Counted from the first letter of the stretch, positions 50,843-59,691 are shown. The stretch is DNA of 64,000 bases from Salinimicrobium nanhaiense (GCA_012038135.1 JAAVJQ010000003.1:124001-188000), one strand, 5' to 3'. Numbers and translations are program-made. Notes: generated from the sequence alone by a model not told the origin.

Positions 50843-51202
50843 GTGGAAAGAAAAGAAAATGTTCTGGATGAGAAATCCTTTGAGTTTGCGGTTAAGACCG
50901 TGAAGCTCTATAAGAAGATCATTAAAGAAGAAAAAGAATATGTCCTGCCAAAGCAATTTCTTAGGTCCGGCACTTCCATAGGAGCAAATGTTGCCGAAGC
51001 TAATGGAGCAATATCAACTGCAGATTTTTCTTCAAAGGTATCCATAGCATACAAAGAAAGTCTTGAGACTAAATTCTGGCTTAGGTTGTTCGAAGCTACC
51101 GATTACATTGGGGCCGAAGAATTCCAGGACATGTTTGAGAAAGCTGATGAACTCTCCAGGATCATGTACAGTATCTTGAAAAAAACCAGGATGAATAAGT
51201 AA
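50843..51202 (+). CDS. Four-helix-bundle protein (23S rRNA intervening-sequence protein type)
   Basis: A 119-residue all-helical protein with the family core ENVLDEKSFEFAVKTVKLYK, QFLRSGTSIGANVAEANGA and FSSKVSIAYKESLETKFWLRL. Relatives are encoded inside spacer sequences of 23S rRNA of some bacteria and include the Avd factor of diversity-generating retroelements; they are basic, nucleic-acid-binding pentamers. No reverse transcriptase is nearby. It uses a GTG start. Here it sits alone between ruvC and hemW, bracketed by inverted repeats, which suggests insertion of a small mobile-like unit. Confidence 0.85.
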   Translation: MERKENVLDEKSFEFAVKTVKLYKKIIKEEKEYVLPKQFLRSGTSIGANVAEANGAISTADFSSKVSIAYKESLETKFWLRLFEATDYIGAEEFQDMFEKADELSRIMYSILKKTRMNK

Positions 51203-51338
51203 TTTTTTGAGTGATAATTGGTTATTGCTAATTGTCAACTGTTCCCTGTTAATTGCTTCCTGTTAATGATCATTGTTAATTGATCATTGTTAGTTGCTTC
51301 CTGTTAATTGGTCATTGTAAATTGCTAATTGTTAATTG
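51203..51338. repeat. Degenerate 14-bp tandem repeats and right arm of inverted repeat
   Basis: From about 51244 to the hemW start run six or so units of GTTAATTGMTCATT or GTTAATTGCTTCCT, each 13-14 bp. The right arm of the inverted repeat is at 51222-51235. No promoter could be separated from the repeats, so hemW may be read from within or from upstream. Confidence 0.7.
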
Positions 51339-52457
51339 ATGTACATTCACATTCCTTTCTGTAAACAAGCCTGTCACTACTGTGACTTTCATTTCTCGAC
51401 TTCGGTAAAGAAGAAGCCGGAGATGGTGGAGGCTATTTGTAAAGAATTATTCCTGCGGAAAGAGGAAATTCCGGGGGAGGTGGAGACCATCTACTTTGGA
51501 GGAGGAACACCGTCGCTGCTTTCTGCGGAAGAGCTGCAGCAGATCTTTGAAGTAATTCAGCTGAATTATAAGGTTTCTGAAGACGCAGAAGTTACTTTAG
51601 AAGCCAACCCCGATGATCTTACTGAAGAAAAGATCAGGATGCTTTCAGCTTCTCCCATCAACCGACTTAGCATTGGAATACAATCCTTTTTTGAGGAAGA
51701 CCTTAAGTTGATGAACAGGGCGCACAATGCCGAAGAGGCTTTAAAATCTATAAACCTGGCGAAGCAGCATTTCGGGAATATTTCCATTGATCTTATTTAC
51801 GGTATTCCCGGGATGAGCAATGAACGCTGGAAGGGGAATCTAAAAATAGCTTTGGAACTTGGAGTACCTCATATTTCCAGCTATGCGCTAACTGTGGAAC
51901 CAAAGACGGCCTTGAAGAGCATGATTGAAAAAGGAAAAGTTGCACCGGTGGACGAGGAGCTGGCAAAGGAGCAGTATGAGATCATGATCGAAATATTATC
52001 TGCTGCCGGCTTTGACAACTACGAATTCTCGAACTTTGGAAAACCCGGATTCTTTTCCCGCAACAACACCGCCTACTGGTTTGGAAAACCTTACATCGGC
52101 ATTGGCCCTTCGGCACATTCCTTTGATGGTTTTCACCGCAAGTGGAACATCAGCAATAACACGCTCTACATCAAAGCGCTTCGAAAAGGAGAAATTCCGG
52201 CGGAGGTGGAGGAACTTTCAATTTCAGATCGCTACAATGAACTGGTCATGACCCGCCTGCGTACTAAATGGGGTATTGCAGTAGATGAGGTGGAAAGGAG
52301 CTTTGGAAGAAAATATAAGAATTACCTGCTTCGGGAAGCAGCGAAGCTAATTGCCGATGACTTGCTGGACTGGAACAACAACCGACTTCAGGTTTCCAAA
52401 AAGGGGAAATTCCTTAGTGATGGTATTGCTGCGGACTTGTTTTGGGTGGAGGAGTAA
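51339..52457 (+). CDS. hemW: Heme chaperone HemW (radical SAM)
   Basis: A 372-residue protein related to HemN. CKQACHYCDFHF (Cys8, 12, 15) binds the cluster; IYFGGGTPSLL and EANPDDL follow; the C-terminal ELVMTRLRTKWGI belongs to the HemW tail. It lacks the fourth cysteine and the N-terminal residues of HemN, so it binds heme for transfer to respiratory enzymes and does not make it. ATG at 51339 is preferred to the TTG three bases earlier. Confidence 0.9.
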   Translation: MYIHIPFCKQACHYCDFHFSTSVKKKPEMVEAICKELFLRKEEIPGEVETIYFGGGTPSLLSAEELQQIFEVIQLNYKVSEDAEVTLEANPDDLTEEKIRMLSASPINRLSIGIQSFFEEDLKLMNRAHNAEEALKSINLAKQHFGNISIDLIYGIPGMSNERWKGNLKIALELGVPHISSYALTVEPKTALKSMIEKGKVAPVDEELAKEQYEIMIEILSAAGFDNYEFSNFGKPGFFSRNNTAYWFGKPYIGIGPSAHSFDGFHRKWNISNNTLYIKALRKGEIPAEVEELSISDRYNELVMTRLRTKWGIAVDEVERSFGRKYKNYLLREAAKLIADDLLDWNNNRLQVSKKGKFLSDGIAADLFWVEE

Positions 52458-52465
52458 TTTCTTAG

Positions 52466-52498
52466 AACCCTTTCAGGGTTTAGAACCCTGAAAGGGTT
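52466..52498 (+). terminator. 15-bp hairpin after hemW
   Basis: AACCCTTTCAGGGTT (52466-52480) and AACCCTGAAAGGGTT (52484-52498) pair perfectly across TAG. No T-run follows, but its position after hemW suits a terminator. Confidence 0.6.
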
Positions 52499-52539
52499 GA
52501 ACAATTCCCCTTATTCTATTATCTGAATACCGAGATTTT

Positions 52540-52851
52540 TTAATCCTTTTTGAGAGATCTAAGAAGTTGGACAGGATCTCTTCGGTTATCCCAGAAACCT
52601 GTGACTAGAATTTGGAAAGAAAAATATTTGTAAATAATGCTGTAATGTCCCATGACTAATATACGGGTTGATTTAAATTCTGTTGGTTTTCCTATGGCTG
52701 GATTTTTCTTAAGAAGCTGAATCCTCTCCTTAACTTTTCCCAAAAGTTTTCGGGAATAGTTATTGTTCCCATTTCTTTCATTCCAATACCTTAAAATTTA
52801 CGCACGCTGCTTAGTGGCAGTTAGGGTCCACAAGACTTTTACTTCAGCCAT
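52540..52851 (-). pseudogene. ParE-type toxin gene interrupted by an in-frame stop
   Basis: From ATG at 52851 the frame reads MAEVKVLWTLTATKQRA, then TAA (52798-52800), then in the same frame ILRYWNERNGNNNYSRKLL and on through KPTEFKSTRILVMGHYSIIYK to FWDNRRDPVQL, the closing motif of this RelE/ParE subfamily. The joined sequence is collinear with a normal ~100-residue toxin, and one codon is a stop. The start overlaps the antitoxin gene by 13 bp, as usual. The second part (from TTG 52743) could be made alone but would lack the first strand and helix. The gene is likely inactive. Confidence 0.8.
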
Positions 52852-53072
52852 TCTTCATCCTGCTTTTCAAGATCTTCTTCAGAAATCAATCTGTTGTTCT
52901 CGATATCGCTTTCGCTCATCAACAGCATTTCTATCTGCTCTGAGGAAAGAGCAATTTCCTCTTCACCTTCAGTAGCACTTAGAATTTTTTCGATTGCTTC
53001 TAATAGTTGGCTGTTGCTACTAATCATGACACGATCAATAATCTTATTTCTAAGCTTTTGAATATTTTCCAT
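52839..53072 (-). CDS. Antitoxin partner of the interrupted ParE-type toxin
   Basis: A 77-residue acidic, helical protein (MENIQKLRNKIIDRVM, then SEEDLEKQDEEWLK at the end). The family is common before ParE-like toxins of this subtype in Bacteroidota. It is intact although its toxin is broken, which fits a locus in decay with only the harmless partner kept. Confidence 0.75.
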   Translation of the reverse strand: MENIQKLRNKIIDRVMISSNSQLLEAIEKILSATEGEEEIALSSEQIEMLLMSESDIENNRLISEEDLEKQDEEWLK

Positions 53073-53172
53073 ACATCAACTATTTATGCTTTGATCAAAG
53101 ATAATACAAAATAATCGGAGGTGTAATGTTATAGGGGCTTTGGAGATTTCTATTTACGACAATTGTTTTTTA

Positions 53173-53180
53173 TAGATTTG
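53173..53180 (+). promoter_or_regulatory. -7 element of the cyclase-family operon
   Basis: TAGATTTG matches TAnnTTTG, 37 bp before the ATG at 53218. Confidence 0.5.
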
Positions 53181-53217
53181 GGAAATTAATATGATCTCAT
53201 AGCGGGAGATAAAATAG

Positions 53218-53970
53218 ATGACAGGAACAATAGAGCACAATAATCAAACCTACACCATTGATTTTTCCAAACCCCTGGACATTTCCCTTAGTCTGAGAGG
53301 TGATAATAAAAATCCGGTGGTTTGGTATCTTATGGCTCCAAGGATCGAGCCGGTGCAGGATGGAAACTGGGTTGGGAAGGTGAGCAAAGGCGGATCTGTG
53401 AATTTCAACAACATTTATTTTAATCCGCATGGGCATACCACCCACACCGAGTGTGTAGGACACATTACTTCAGAGTATTACGGCATCAATGAAAGCCTGA
53501 AAACATTCTTTTTTTCTGCTAAATTGATCTCGGTAGAGCCTGTAAAATTAGATGGGGATGAGGTGATCACGAAAGAGCAGCTAAAACAACATTTTAGAGA
53601 GGGTGAGGCGCAGGCTGTTATAATCCGCACATTGCCCAACAGCATCGCCAAGCGCAGCAAACATTATTCGAATAGCAATTGGCCCTATCTCCTGGAAGAA
53701 GCTGCGGTCTACCTGCGCGAATGTGGAGTGCAGCATCTGTTGATCGACCTGCCTTCTGTAGACAGGGAAGAGGACGGCGGGAAATTACTGGCTCATAAAG
53801 CTTTTTGGAACTATCCAAAGAATACGCGCCATGAAGCAACAATTACCGAACTGGTTTATGTGCCGTCGCGCATCGAAGACGGCTTCTATTTTTTAAATCT
53901 GCAGCCTGCCTCTTTTGAAAATGACGCTGCGCCATCAAAGCCTGTGCTTTACAAACCTGAAAAAATATGA
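53218..53970 (+). CDS. Cyclase family metal-dependent hydrolase (kynurenine formamidase-like)
   Basis: A 250-residue protein with the metal motif HGHTTHTECVGH (about 69-80), a variant of HxGTHxDxxxH. The fold and length fit the cyclase/formamidase family, which hydrolyses cyclic amides or formyl-kynurenine. The substrate is unknown here. It starts a run of tightly spaced genes (DUF4260, MmcQ, MutS-like). Confidence 0.82.
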   Translation: MTGTIEHNNQTYTIDFSKPLDISLSLRGDNKNPVVWYLMAPRIEPVQDGNWVGKVSKGGSVNFNNIYFNPHGHTTHTECVGHITSEYYGINESLKTFFFSAKLISVEPVKLDGDEVITKEQLKQHFREGEAQAVIIRTLPNSIAKRSKHYSNSNWPYLLEEAAVYLRECGVQHLLIDLPSVDREEDGGKLLAHKAFWNYPKNTRHEATITELVYVPSRIEDGFYFLNLQPASFENDAAPSKPVLYKPEKI

Positions 53971-54344
53971 AAACAACCTTAAAACTTGAGGAGCTGGTTA
54001 TGCTGCTGCTCGGTATCTACGTCTTTGGCTTTCTCTATTACGAATGGTGGTGGTTTCTGGTCCTTTTTCTGACACCCGACCTCGGAATGATAGGTTATGC
54101 TATTAACAGTAGAGCGGGCGCTTTTCTGTACAATCTCTTTCATCATAAAGGCCTCGCGATTATGATCTACCTTGTGGGATTCTTTTTTCTTATTCCGGTA
54201 TTGCAGCTTATTGGGGTGATCATATTTTCACACTCCTCTTTTGATCGTATGTTAGGTCACGGACTCAAATACGAGAAGGGTTTTCACTACACCCATCTTG
54301 GCAGCATTGGAAAGGTTAAGAAAGAAGACGCTCAGCTATCCTGA
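53967..54344 (+). CDS. DUF4260 family membrane protein
   Basis: A 125-residue protein with three or four helices. SSFDRMLGHGLKYEKGFHYTHLGSIGK is the family signature near the C-terminus. Function unknown. It overlaps the upstream gene by 4 bp. Confidence 0.85.
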   Translation: MKTTLKLEELVMLLLGIYVFGFLYYEWWWFLVLFLTPDLGMIGYAINSRAGAFLYNLFHHKGLAIMIYLVGFFFLIPVLQLIGVIIFSHSSFDRMLGHGLKYEKGFHYTHLGSIGKVKKEDAQLS

Positions 54345-54362
54345 TTTGTTATCTTTGAAGCT

Positions 54363-54719
54363 ATGGATATTGAAGGCTTCAGAAATTATTGTCTGGCAAA
54401 GAAAGGGGTAACCGAAGAGCTGCCTTTTGGGCCAGATGCTCTTGTCTTTAAAGTCATGGGAAAAATGTTTGCGCTTGCGGCTTTAGACAGCACACCTTTC
54501 CAGGTAACCCTAAAATGTGATCCCGAAAAAGCTCTTACCTTGAGAGATGAATATCCCGATCAAATTGAGGGCGCTTATCACATGAACAAGAAGCACTGGA
54601 ACAGCCTTCTGGTAGAGAGTCTTCCGCCGCAGCTGGTCAGGGAATTAACAGACCATTCTTACCTGCTGGTGGTCTCCGGTCTTACAAAGAAACTTCAGCA
54701 GGAATTAAATAACTACTAG
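54363..54719 (+). CDS. MmcQ/YjbR family protein
   Basis: A 118-residue protein of the YjbR fold: FRNYCLAKKGVTEELPFGPDALVFKVMGKMFAL and HMNKKHWNSLLVE are the markers. Members bind DNA through a double-wing-like fold, and the cellular role is unclear. It lies 18 bp after the DUF4260 gene and 5 bp before the MutS-like gene. Confidence 0.88.
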   Translation: MDIEGFRNYCLAKKGVTEELPFGPDALVFKVMGKMFALAALDSTPFQVTLKCDPEKALTLRDEYPDQIEGAYHMNKKHWNSLLVESLPPQLVRELTDHSYLLVVSGLTKKLQQELNNY

Positions 54720-54724
54720 ATTTA

Positions 54725-56500
54725 ATGACACAGGAACCCGCCACATTTTATAACGCTCAAATAGAAAAATACCGTACTCATCTTCATGCTGCTTCCCGAA
54801 AGCTTGGGTTTTCCAGCCTTTTGCGGGTTCTGGTTTTCCTGGCGATCGCTTTTGCAGTCTATTTTTTTTGGGGCAATGCGACAGCTATTCTGGCTGTAGT
54901 GCTGGTTGGAAGCGGAATTTTTATTTTCCTGGTTTCAAGACATTCAGATTTAAGGTACGAGCGGGATAAATTTCGGGAGTTGATAAATATCAATGAGACC
55001 GAACTTAAGGTTCTTAAGCGGAATTTCCACAACCTGCCTACAGGAGCTGAATTTGCCGATCCCCTGCACCCGTATAGTCAGGATATAGATCTCTTTGGAA
55101 AAGGTTCTTTTTTCCAGTATCTCAACCGCACTACCCTTATAGAAGGTAAAGAAAAGCTGGCGCAGCTGCTGCTTTCAAATGATATCGAACATATCGACCT
55201 GAAGCAGGAAGCGATTAAAGAACTTGCTGGAATGGCGGACTGGCGGCAGAATTTCTCTGCCATTGCAACGCTTGTAAAAACAGAGAACCGTACCCTTACA
55301 ATCACGAAATGGCTGGACCAATACAAAAATTTTGTCCCCCGCATAATGAAGTGGTTACCTGTGCTATTTTCAATACTCTCCGCTATTGTGATCACGGGTT
55401 ACATTCTGGATTATATCAGCGGGGTGTCATTGGGGATCTGGTTTTTTATAGGGCTTCTTATTACCGGAGTTTATACAAAGCGCATCAATGTACTTTCTGA
55501 AAGTGTGAGTAAGGTGCAGGATACTTTTCACCAGTATTATCAACTGTTGGCAATAATTGAAAATACCTCATTGACTTCAGAGCTCCTAAGGAAGAACAAG
55601 GATCTAATAGTTTCCGAAAAACAAAAAGCCTCTGTCATTCTTAAGAAATTTTCAAGAGCTATTGATTCCCTGGAACAGCGGAACAATATGATCTTCGGAA
55701 TTTTGGGAAAGGGTTTTATGCTCTGGGATCTCCGTTATTCCTGGAAGCTGGAGCAGTGGATAGGAGAGCACGGGCAGGAGGTTCAAAAATGGTTTCGCGC
55801 TATAGAATACCTGGACGCCTATAATTCCTTCGGAAATTTCGCATTCAATCATCCTTCATATGTTTTCCCAGAATTGCATCATGATTCCCATATCTCTGAA
55901 GCTACTCAGCTGGCTCATCCATTGCTGGATCCTGAAAAGCGGGTAGCTAATGATTTTTCTATCGAAAAAGAGCAGTTCTTCATCATCACCGGGGCAAATA
56001 TGGCGGGGAAAAGCACCTTTTTAAGAACAGTCAGTCTGCAGATCCTTATGGCAAACGTTGGCCTACCGGTTTGCGCCACCTATTGTCATTACACTCCAAT
56101 CAAGCTCATTACCAGCATGCGCACTACAGATTCGCTCACAGATGATGAGTCCTATTTCTTTTCAGAATTAAAACGCCTGAAGTTTGTGGTGGATGAGATC
56201 AAAACAGACCAGTATTTCATCATCCTCGACGAGATCCTTAAAGGGACGAACAGCACAGATAAAGCCATTGGCTCCCGAAAATTCATTGAGAAACTGGTCG
56301 GCTCCAATTCCACCGGAATTATTGCTACCCACGACCTGAGTCTTTGCGAAGTGGCCGAAGAACTGCCGCAGGTAAAGAACTACTATTTTGACGCCGAGAT
56401 CATCAATGACGAATTGAACTTCGACTACCGCTTCAAAAAAGGGGTGTGCCAGAATATGAACGCGTCGTTCTTGCTGAAGAAGATGGAAATAGTAGATTGA
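54725..56500 (+). CDS. Membrane-anchored MutS-like ATPase
   Basis: A 591-residue protein. Two helices at about 28-68 (LLRVLVFLAIAFAVYFFW, ILAVVLVGSGIFIFLV) and a second hydrophobic hairpin at about 210-252 precede a MutS core: lever domain, Walker A GANMAGKST (about 421), signature TDSLTDDESYFFSELKRL, Walker B FIILDEILKGTNSTDK, and the ATHDLSL switch. The mismatch-recognition domain of MutS is absent. It is related to MutS2-type proteins but is held in the membrane, so it may act on something other than mismatched DNA. The function of this Bacteroidota group is unknown. Confidence 0.85.
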   Translation: MTQEPATFYNAQIEKYRTHLHAASRKLGFSSLLRVLVFLAIAFAVYFFWGNATAILAVVLVGSGIFIFLVSRHSDLRYERDKFRELININETELKVLKRNFHNLPTGAEFADPLHPYSQDIDLFGKGSFFQYLNRTTLIEGKEKLAQLLLSNDIEHIDLKQEAIKELAGMADWRQNFSAIATLVKTENRTLTITKWLDQYKNFVPRIMKWLPVLFSILSAIVITGYILDYISGVSLGIWFFIGLLITGVYTKRINVLSESVSKVQDTFHQYYQLLAIIENTSLTSELLRKNKDLIVSEKQKASVILKKFSRAIDSLEQRNNMIFGILGKGFMLWDLRYSWKLEQWIGEHGQEVQKWFRAIEYLDAYNSFGNFAFNHPSYVFPELHHDSHISEATQLAHPLLDPEKRVANDFSIEKEQFFIITGANMAGKSTFLRTVSLQILMANVGLPVCATYCHYTPIKLITSMRTTDSLTDDESYFFSELKRLKFVVDEIKTDQYFIILDEILKGTNSTDKAIGSRKFIEKLVGSNSTGIIATHDLSLCEVAEELPQVKNYYFDAEIINDELNFDYRFKKGVCQNMNASFLLKKMEIVD

Positions 56501-56543
56501 AGTTAGATTTTAGAAGTACGAAGTTAGAAATTCGATTGTCACC

Positions 56544-56706
56544 TCGAGCGGAGTCGGGAGGTCTTGGTAAAGTGGTCAGAGGTCCAAGGACAGTGGGAAA
56601 AAAAATTAAGACCTCACAGGTTTCCAAAACCTGTGAGGTCTTAAGTAGAAACTGCGCTGGCGCAGATTCGTAATCCGTGCCGTGAAACTGAAACTGAAAC
56701 TGAAAC
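56544..56706. repeat. Intergenic repeats: dispersed GAGCGGAGTCGG motif, 18-bp hairpin, TGAAAC microsatellite
   Basis: TCGAGCGGAGTCGGGAGG (from about 56544) resembles the motif near 9290. Arms 56606-56623 and 56627-56644 form a perfect 18-bp hairpin of the GACCTCACAGG/CCTGTGAGGTC type, a likely terminator for the MutS-like gene. Four TGAAAC hexamers stand at 56683-56706, just before the next gene. Confidence 0.75.
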
Positions 56707-56742
56707 GAAATTGGAAATTTAAAAATTGGAATTTGCGATAGC

Positions 56743-57744
56743 ATGGATTCATTAACTCAAATAGTACTCGGTGCTGCCGTTGGCGAAGCAGTTCTTGGCA
56801 GGAAAGTGGGCAATAAGGCGATGTTGTATGGAGCCATTGCAGGAACGATTCCAGACCTGGACACCTTTGCCGGCTATTTTACCGACAACATCACTGCCAT
56901 AGAGATCCACCGTGGCTTTTCACACTCCATCGTCTTTGCCGTGTTAGCTGCACCTGTTTTTGGCTGGCTTATTTCGAAAATTGAAAGAAAGAGCGGAGTA
57001 GGCTGGAAAGACTGGTCCTGGTTGATGTTCTGGGGCTTGTTCACTCATCCCATCCTGGATTCCTTCACCACCTGGGGTACGCAGCTGTTTTGGCCGCTAG
57101 ATATTCGCCTGGAGTTTAAGAATATTTTTGTGATCGATCCGCTATACACCCTTCCGTTTCTGGTCTTTTTAATCATGGCCATGCGGCGGAAAAAAGGAGA
57201 TCCAAAAAGGGCAAAATACAACCGGCTTGGGCTCTATGTGAGCAGCGCTTATTTATTACTTACCCTGGTTCTTAAATTTATTGCCCATCAAAATTTTACG
57301 GCAGCTCTGGACAAACAAGGACTCATGTACTCGCGCATGGATAGTCGGCCCACTCCTTTTAATACTGTTTTGTGGGCAGCAAACGCCGAAGCTGAAGATG
57401 CTTTTTTACTGGGGTACTTTTCCTTTTTTGATTCAGAAATGATCAGGTTTGAGGCAGTACCTAAAAACCATGACTATCTTGGAAGTCTCCGAAATGACAA
57501 AAATCTGCAGCGTTTGGTCCATTTAACGAAAGGCTGGTATACCATTTCAGAAAAGGACGGGTTTCTTTATTTTAATGACCTCCGCTTTGGGAGACTAAAT
57601 CCGTCAAATGAGAATTCTCCATTTGTCTTTAGCTACAAATTAATTCCTGAAGGTGGCACTATAAGTATAGAAGAGGTTCAAAAACTGCCGGAAGATGGGA
57701 AAGAGATCATCCTTGACTTGTGGGAGCGGATCAAAGGGAATTAA
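56743..57744 (+). CDS. YdjM family membrane-bound metal-dependent hydrolase
   Basis: A 333-residue protein starting MDSLTQIVLGAAVGEAVLGRKVGNKAML, the typical YdjM/DUF457 opening. GTIPDLDTFAGYF and HRGFSHSIVFAV carry putative metal ligands, as does THPILDSFTTWGTQLFWPL. Four helices are followed by a soluble part of about 130 residues. The enzymatic activity is not well defined. Located 242 bp after the MutS-like gene with a hairpin between them, so it is transcribed separately. Confidence 0.86.
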   Translation: MDSLTQIVLGAAVGEAVLGRKVGNKAMLYGAIAGTIPDLDTFAGYFTDNITAIEIHRGFSHSIVFAVLAAPVFGWLISKIERKSGVGWKDWSWLMFWGLFTHPILDSFTTWGTQLFWPLDIRLEFKNIFVIDPLYTLPFLVFLIMAMRRKKGDPKRAKYNRLGLYVSSAYLLLTLVLKFIAHQNFTAALDKQGLMYSRMDSRPTPFNTVLWAANAEAEDAFLLGYFSFFDSEMIRFEAVPKNHDYLGSLRNDKNLQRLVHLTKGWYTISEKDGFLYFNDLRFGRLNPSNENSPFVFSYKLIPEGGTISIEEVQKLPEDGKEIILDLWERIKGN

Positions 57745-57774
57745 ACTTCAGGAAAAATTTATAGCGGGAAATCC

Positions 57775-57782
57775 TATCTTTA
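57775..57782 (+). promoter_or_regulatory. -7 element of the DUF885 gene
   Basis: TATCTTTA matches TAnnTTTR, 20 bp before the ATG at 57803. Confidence 0.45.
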
Positions 57783-57802
57783 GTTTATTCAAAAATTTGA
57801 TC

Positions 57803-59518
57803 ATGAAATACCTTTTTTGGACTCTTACATTTTTTCTCTTTTTCACTTTTACGGTACAAAGTCAGAATTCTTCCGAAGCATTAAAGCAGGTAATAGAAAA
57901 GGTTGATGAGCACAAAAGTTATGAACGTAAGGCCAATCCTCTCGGTTTGTACACCGAAGAACTGTACAAAAAAGAGGCAGATTTTGCCCGGGAGCGGCTT
58001 AAAGAGCTGAAAAAGATCAATAAAGACAAGCTTTCTGAAACCGAAAAGATCTCTGCGGAATTATTGCGATACGACTTACAGGAAACCGTCGATTTTTATG
58101 AGTATGAGGCTTATTTGAATCCGTTGCTCTCAGATGCCGGCTTTCATGTGAGTTTGCCGTACCACGTGCGGGTTTTCAGCAATTATAAACAGGTAAAGGA
58201 TTACCTAAATAAATTAAACGCAATTCCCTCTTATGTAGATCAACACCTGGTGCTGCTGCGGAAAGGGATCCAAAAAGGCAATTTACAACCCGCAATTATT
58301 TTCGAAGGATATGAGGCTACATATAACGACCAGATCGTAGATGATCCAAAAAAGAGTTACTACTATTCGCCTTTTTTGAACCTGCCGGCAATCATGACTC
58401 AGCAGCAGAAGGATTCGGTTTTAGCTGCGGCCGAAAAGGCAGTGGCTACCAATGTGATCCCGCAATTCAGGCGTATAAAAGCCTTTTTTGAGACCGAATA
58501 TCTTCCGGCGGCGAGAAAGAGCATCGGAGTTTCACAAATTCCGGGAGGCAGGAAATATTACCAAAACCGGTTGAACTATTACACTACGCTGGACCTTTCC
58601 GCAGAAGAGATCCATCAGAAAGGACTGGAAGAAGTTGCAAGGATCAATGCGGAAATGAAAAAGATCATTGCTGAAGTGAATTTTGAAGGCAGTTTTGAAG
58701 ATTTCATACACTTTCTGCGGACAGATAAGCAGTTTTATGCAAAGACCGGCGAGGAGCTGCTAAAGGAGGCAAGGGATATTTCAAAGCGCATTGATGCGCA
58801 GCTTCCAAAGTTCTTTAAAACGCTGCCTCGAAAACCTTACGGTGTAGCTCCTGTACCAGATGCTATTGCACCAAAATACACCACCGGACGGTATGTAGGC
58901 TCCAGTGACGAGACACAGCCGGGGTACTACTGGGTGAACACCTATAACCTTTCGAACAGACCCTTATATGTGCTCCCCGCGTTAACCGCCCATGAAGCAG
59001 TTCCCGGACATCACCTGCAGATCTCCCTGAATGGCGAGCTGGGAGACAGTATTCCGAAATTCAGAAGGAACTTCTATTTATCGGCTTTTGGAGAGGGTTG
59101 GGGGCTATATTCTGAAACTTTAGCAGAAGAAATGGGAATCTACAGAACTCCGTATGAGCAATTTGGAAAACTAACTTATGAGCAGTGGCGCGCCGGCCGA
59201 CTTGTAGTCGATACCGGAATTCATGCCATGGGCTGGACGAGAGAACAGGCTGTAGAGTTTCTCCGCTCGAATACAGCACTGTCCATGCACAACATCAACA
59301 CAGAAGTCGACCGCTACATCTCCTGGCCGGGGCAGGCAGTGTCTTACAAGATCGGGGAGATGAAGATCCGCGAACTACGGAAAAAGGCCGAAGAAGCTTT
59401 AGGAACAGATTTCGATATTCGAAAATTCCATGAGGTGATTTTGGAGCAGGGAACCGTGACATTGCCAATTATGGAGGAGCGGGTAGAGGATTATATTGGG
59501 AGGAGTTTGAGAAAGTAA
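57803..59518 (+). CDS. DUF885 family zinc metallopeptidase
   Basis: A 571-residue exported protein (signal LFWTLTFFLFFTFTVQSQ). The zinc site is HEAVPGHH (about 396-403) and the distal acid motif GEGWGLYSE follows. C-terminal IGEMKIRELRKKAEEALG is also typical. Members are periplasmic oligopeptidases of broad specificity. ATG at 57803 was chosen since a longer frame would run through the previous gene and lose the signal peptide. Confidence 0.88.
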   Translation: MKYLFWTLTFFLFFTFTVQSQNSSEALKQVIEKVDEHKSYERKANPLGLYTEELYKKEADFARERLKELKKINKDKLSETEKISAELLRYDLQETVDFYEYEAYLNPLLSDAGFHVSLPYHVRVFSNYKQVKDYLNKLNAIPSYVDQHLVLLRKGIQKGNLQPAIIFEGYEATYNDQIVDDPKKSYYYSPFLNLPAIMTQQQKDSVLAAAEKAVATNVIPQFRRIKAFFETEYLPAARKSIGVSQIPGGRKYYQNRLNYYTTLDLSAEEIHQKGLEEVARINAEMKKIIAEVNFEGSFEDFIHFLRTDKQFYAKTGEELLKEARDISKRIDAQLPKFFKTLPRKPYGVAPVPDAIAPKYTTGRYVGSSDETQPGYYWVNTYNLSNRPLYVLPALTAHEAVPGHHLQISLNGELGDSIPKFRRNFYLSAFGEGWGLYSETLAEEMGIYRTPYEQFGKLTYEQWRAGRLVVDTGIHAMGWTREQAVEFLRSNTALSMHNINTEVDRYISWPGQAVSYKIGEMKIRELRKKAEEALGTDFDIRKFHEVILEQGTVTLPIMEERVEDYIGRSLRK

Positions 59519-59532
59519 CTTAAAACCTGACC

Positions 59533-59631
59533 CACCTGCAAGGTTTCCAAAACCTTGTAGGTCTTCGATACCAATAATAAACCTGCAAGGTCAAAAAAAG
59601 ACCTTGCAGGTTTCCGCAACCTTGTGGGTCT
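59533..59631. repeat. Cluster of CCTGCAAGG / CCTTGCAGG hairpins
   Basis: ACCTGCAAGGTTT with AAACCTTGTAGGT (59534-59563) forms one hairpin with a G-T pair; AACCTGCAAGGTC with GACCTTGCAGGTT (about 59580-59612) forms a perfect 13-bp one; a third, overlapping fold uses CGCAACCTTGTGGGTC. They sit between the DUF885 gene and the convergent toxin gene and can serve as terminators. Confidence 0.7.
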
Positions 59632-59691
59632 GACGATGAATTTCCAACCTTTTATATCGCAAATTTAGCCGGGTTTTGTATGCCCCGGTTG

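Noticed and set aside
50843..51338. Diversity-generating retroelement suspected from the Avd-like protein
   Set aside because: No reverse transcriptase, template repeat or variable target gene was found nearby.
57695..57802. Longer start for the DUF885 peptidase
   Set aside because: It overlaps the YdjM gene end and would hide the signal peptide; a -7 element sits within the extension.
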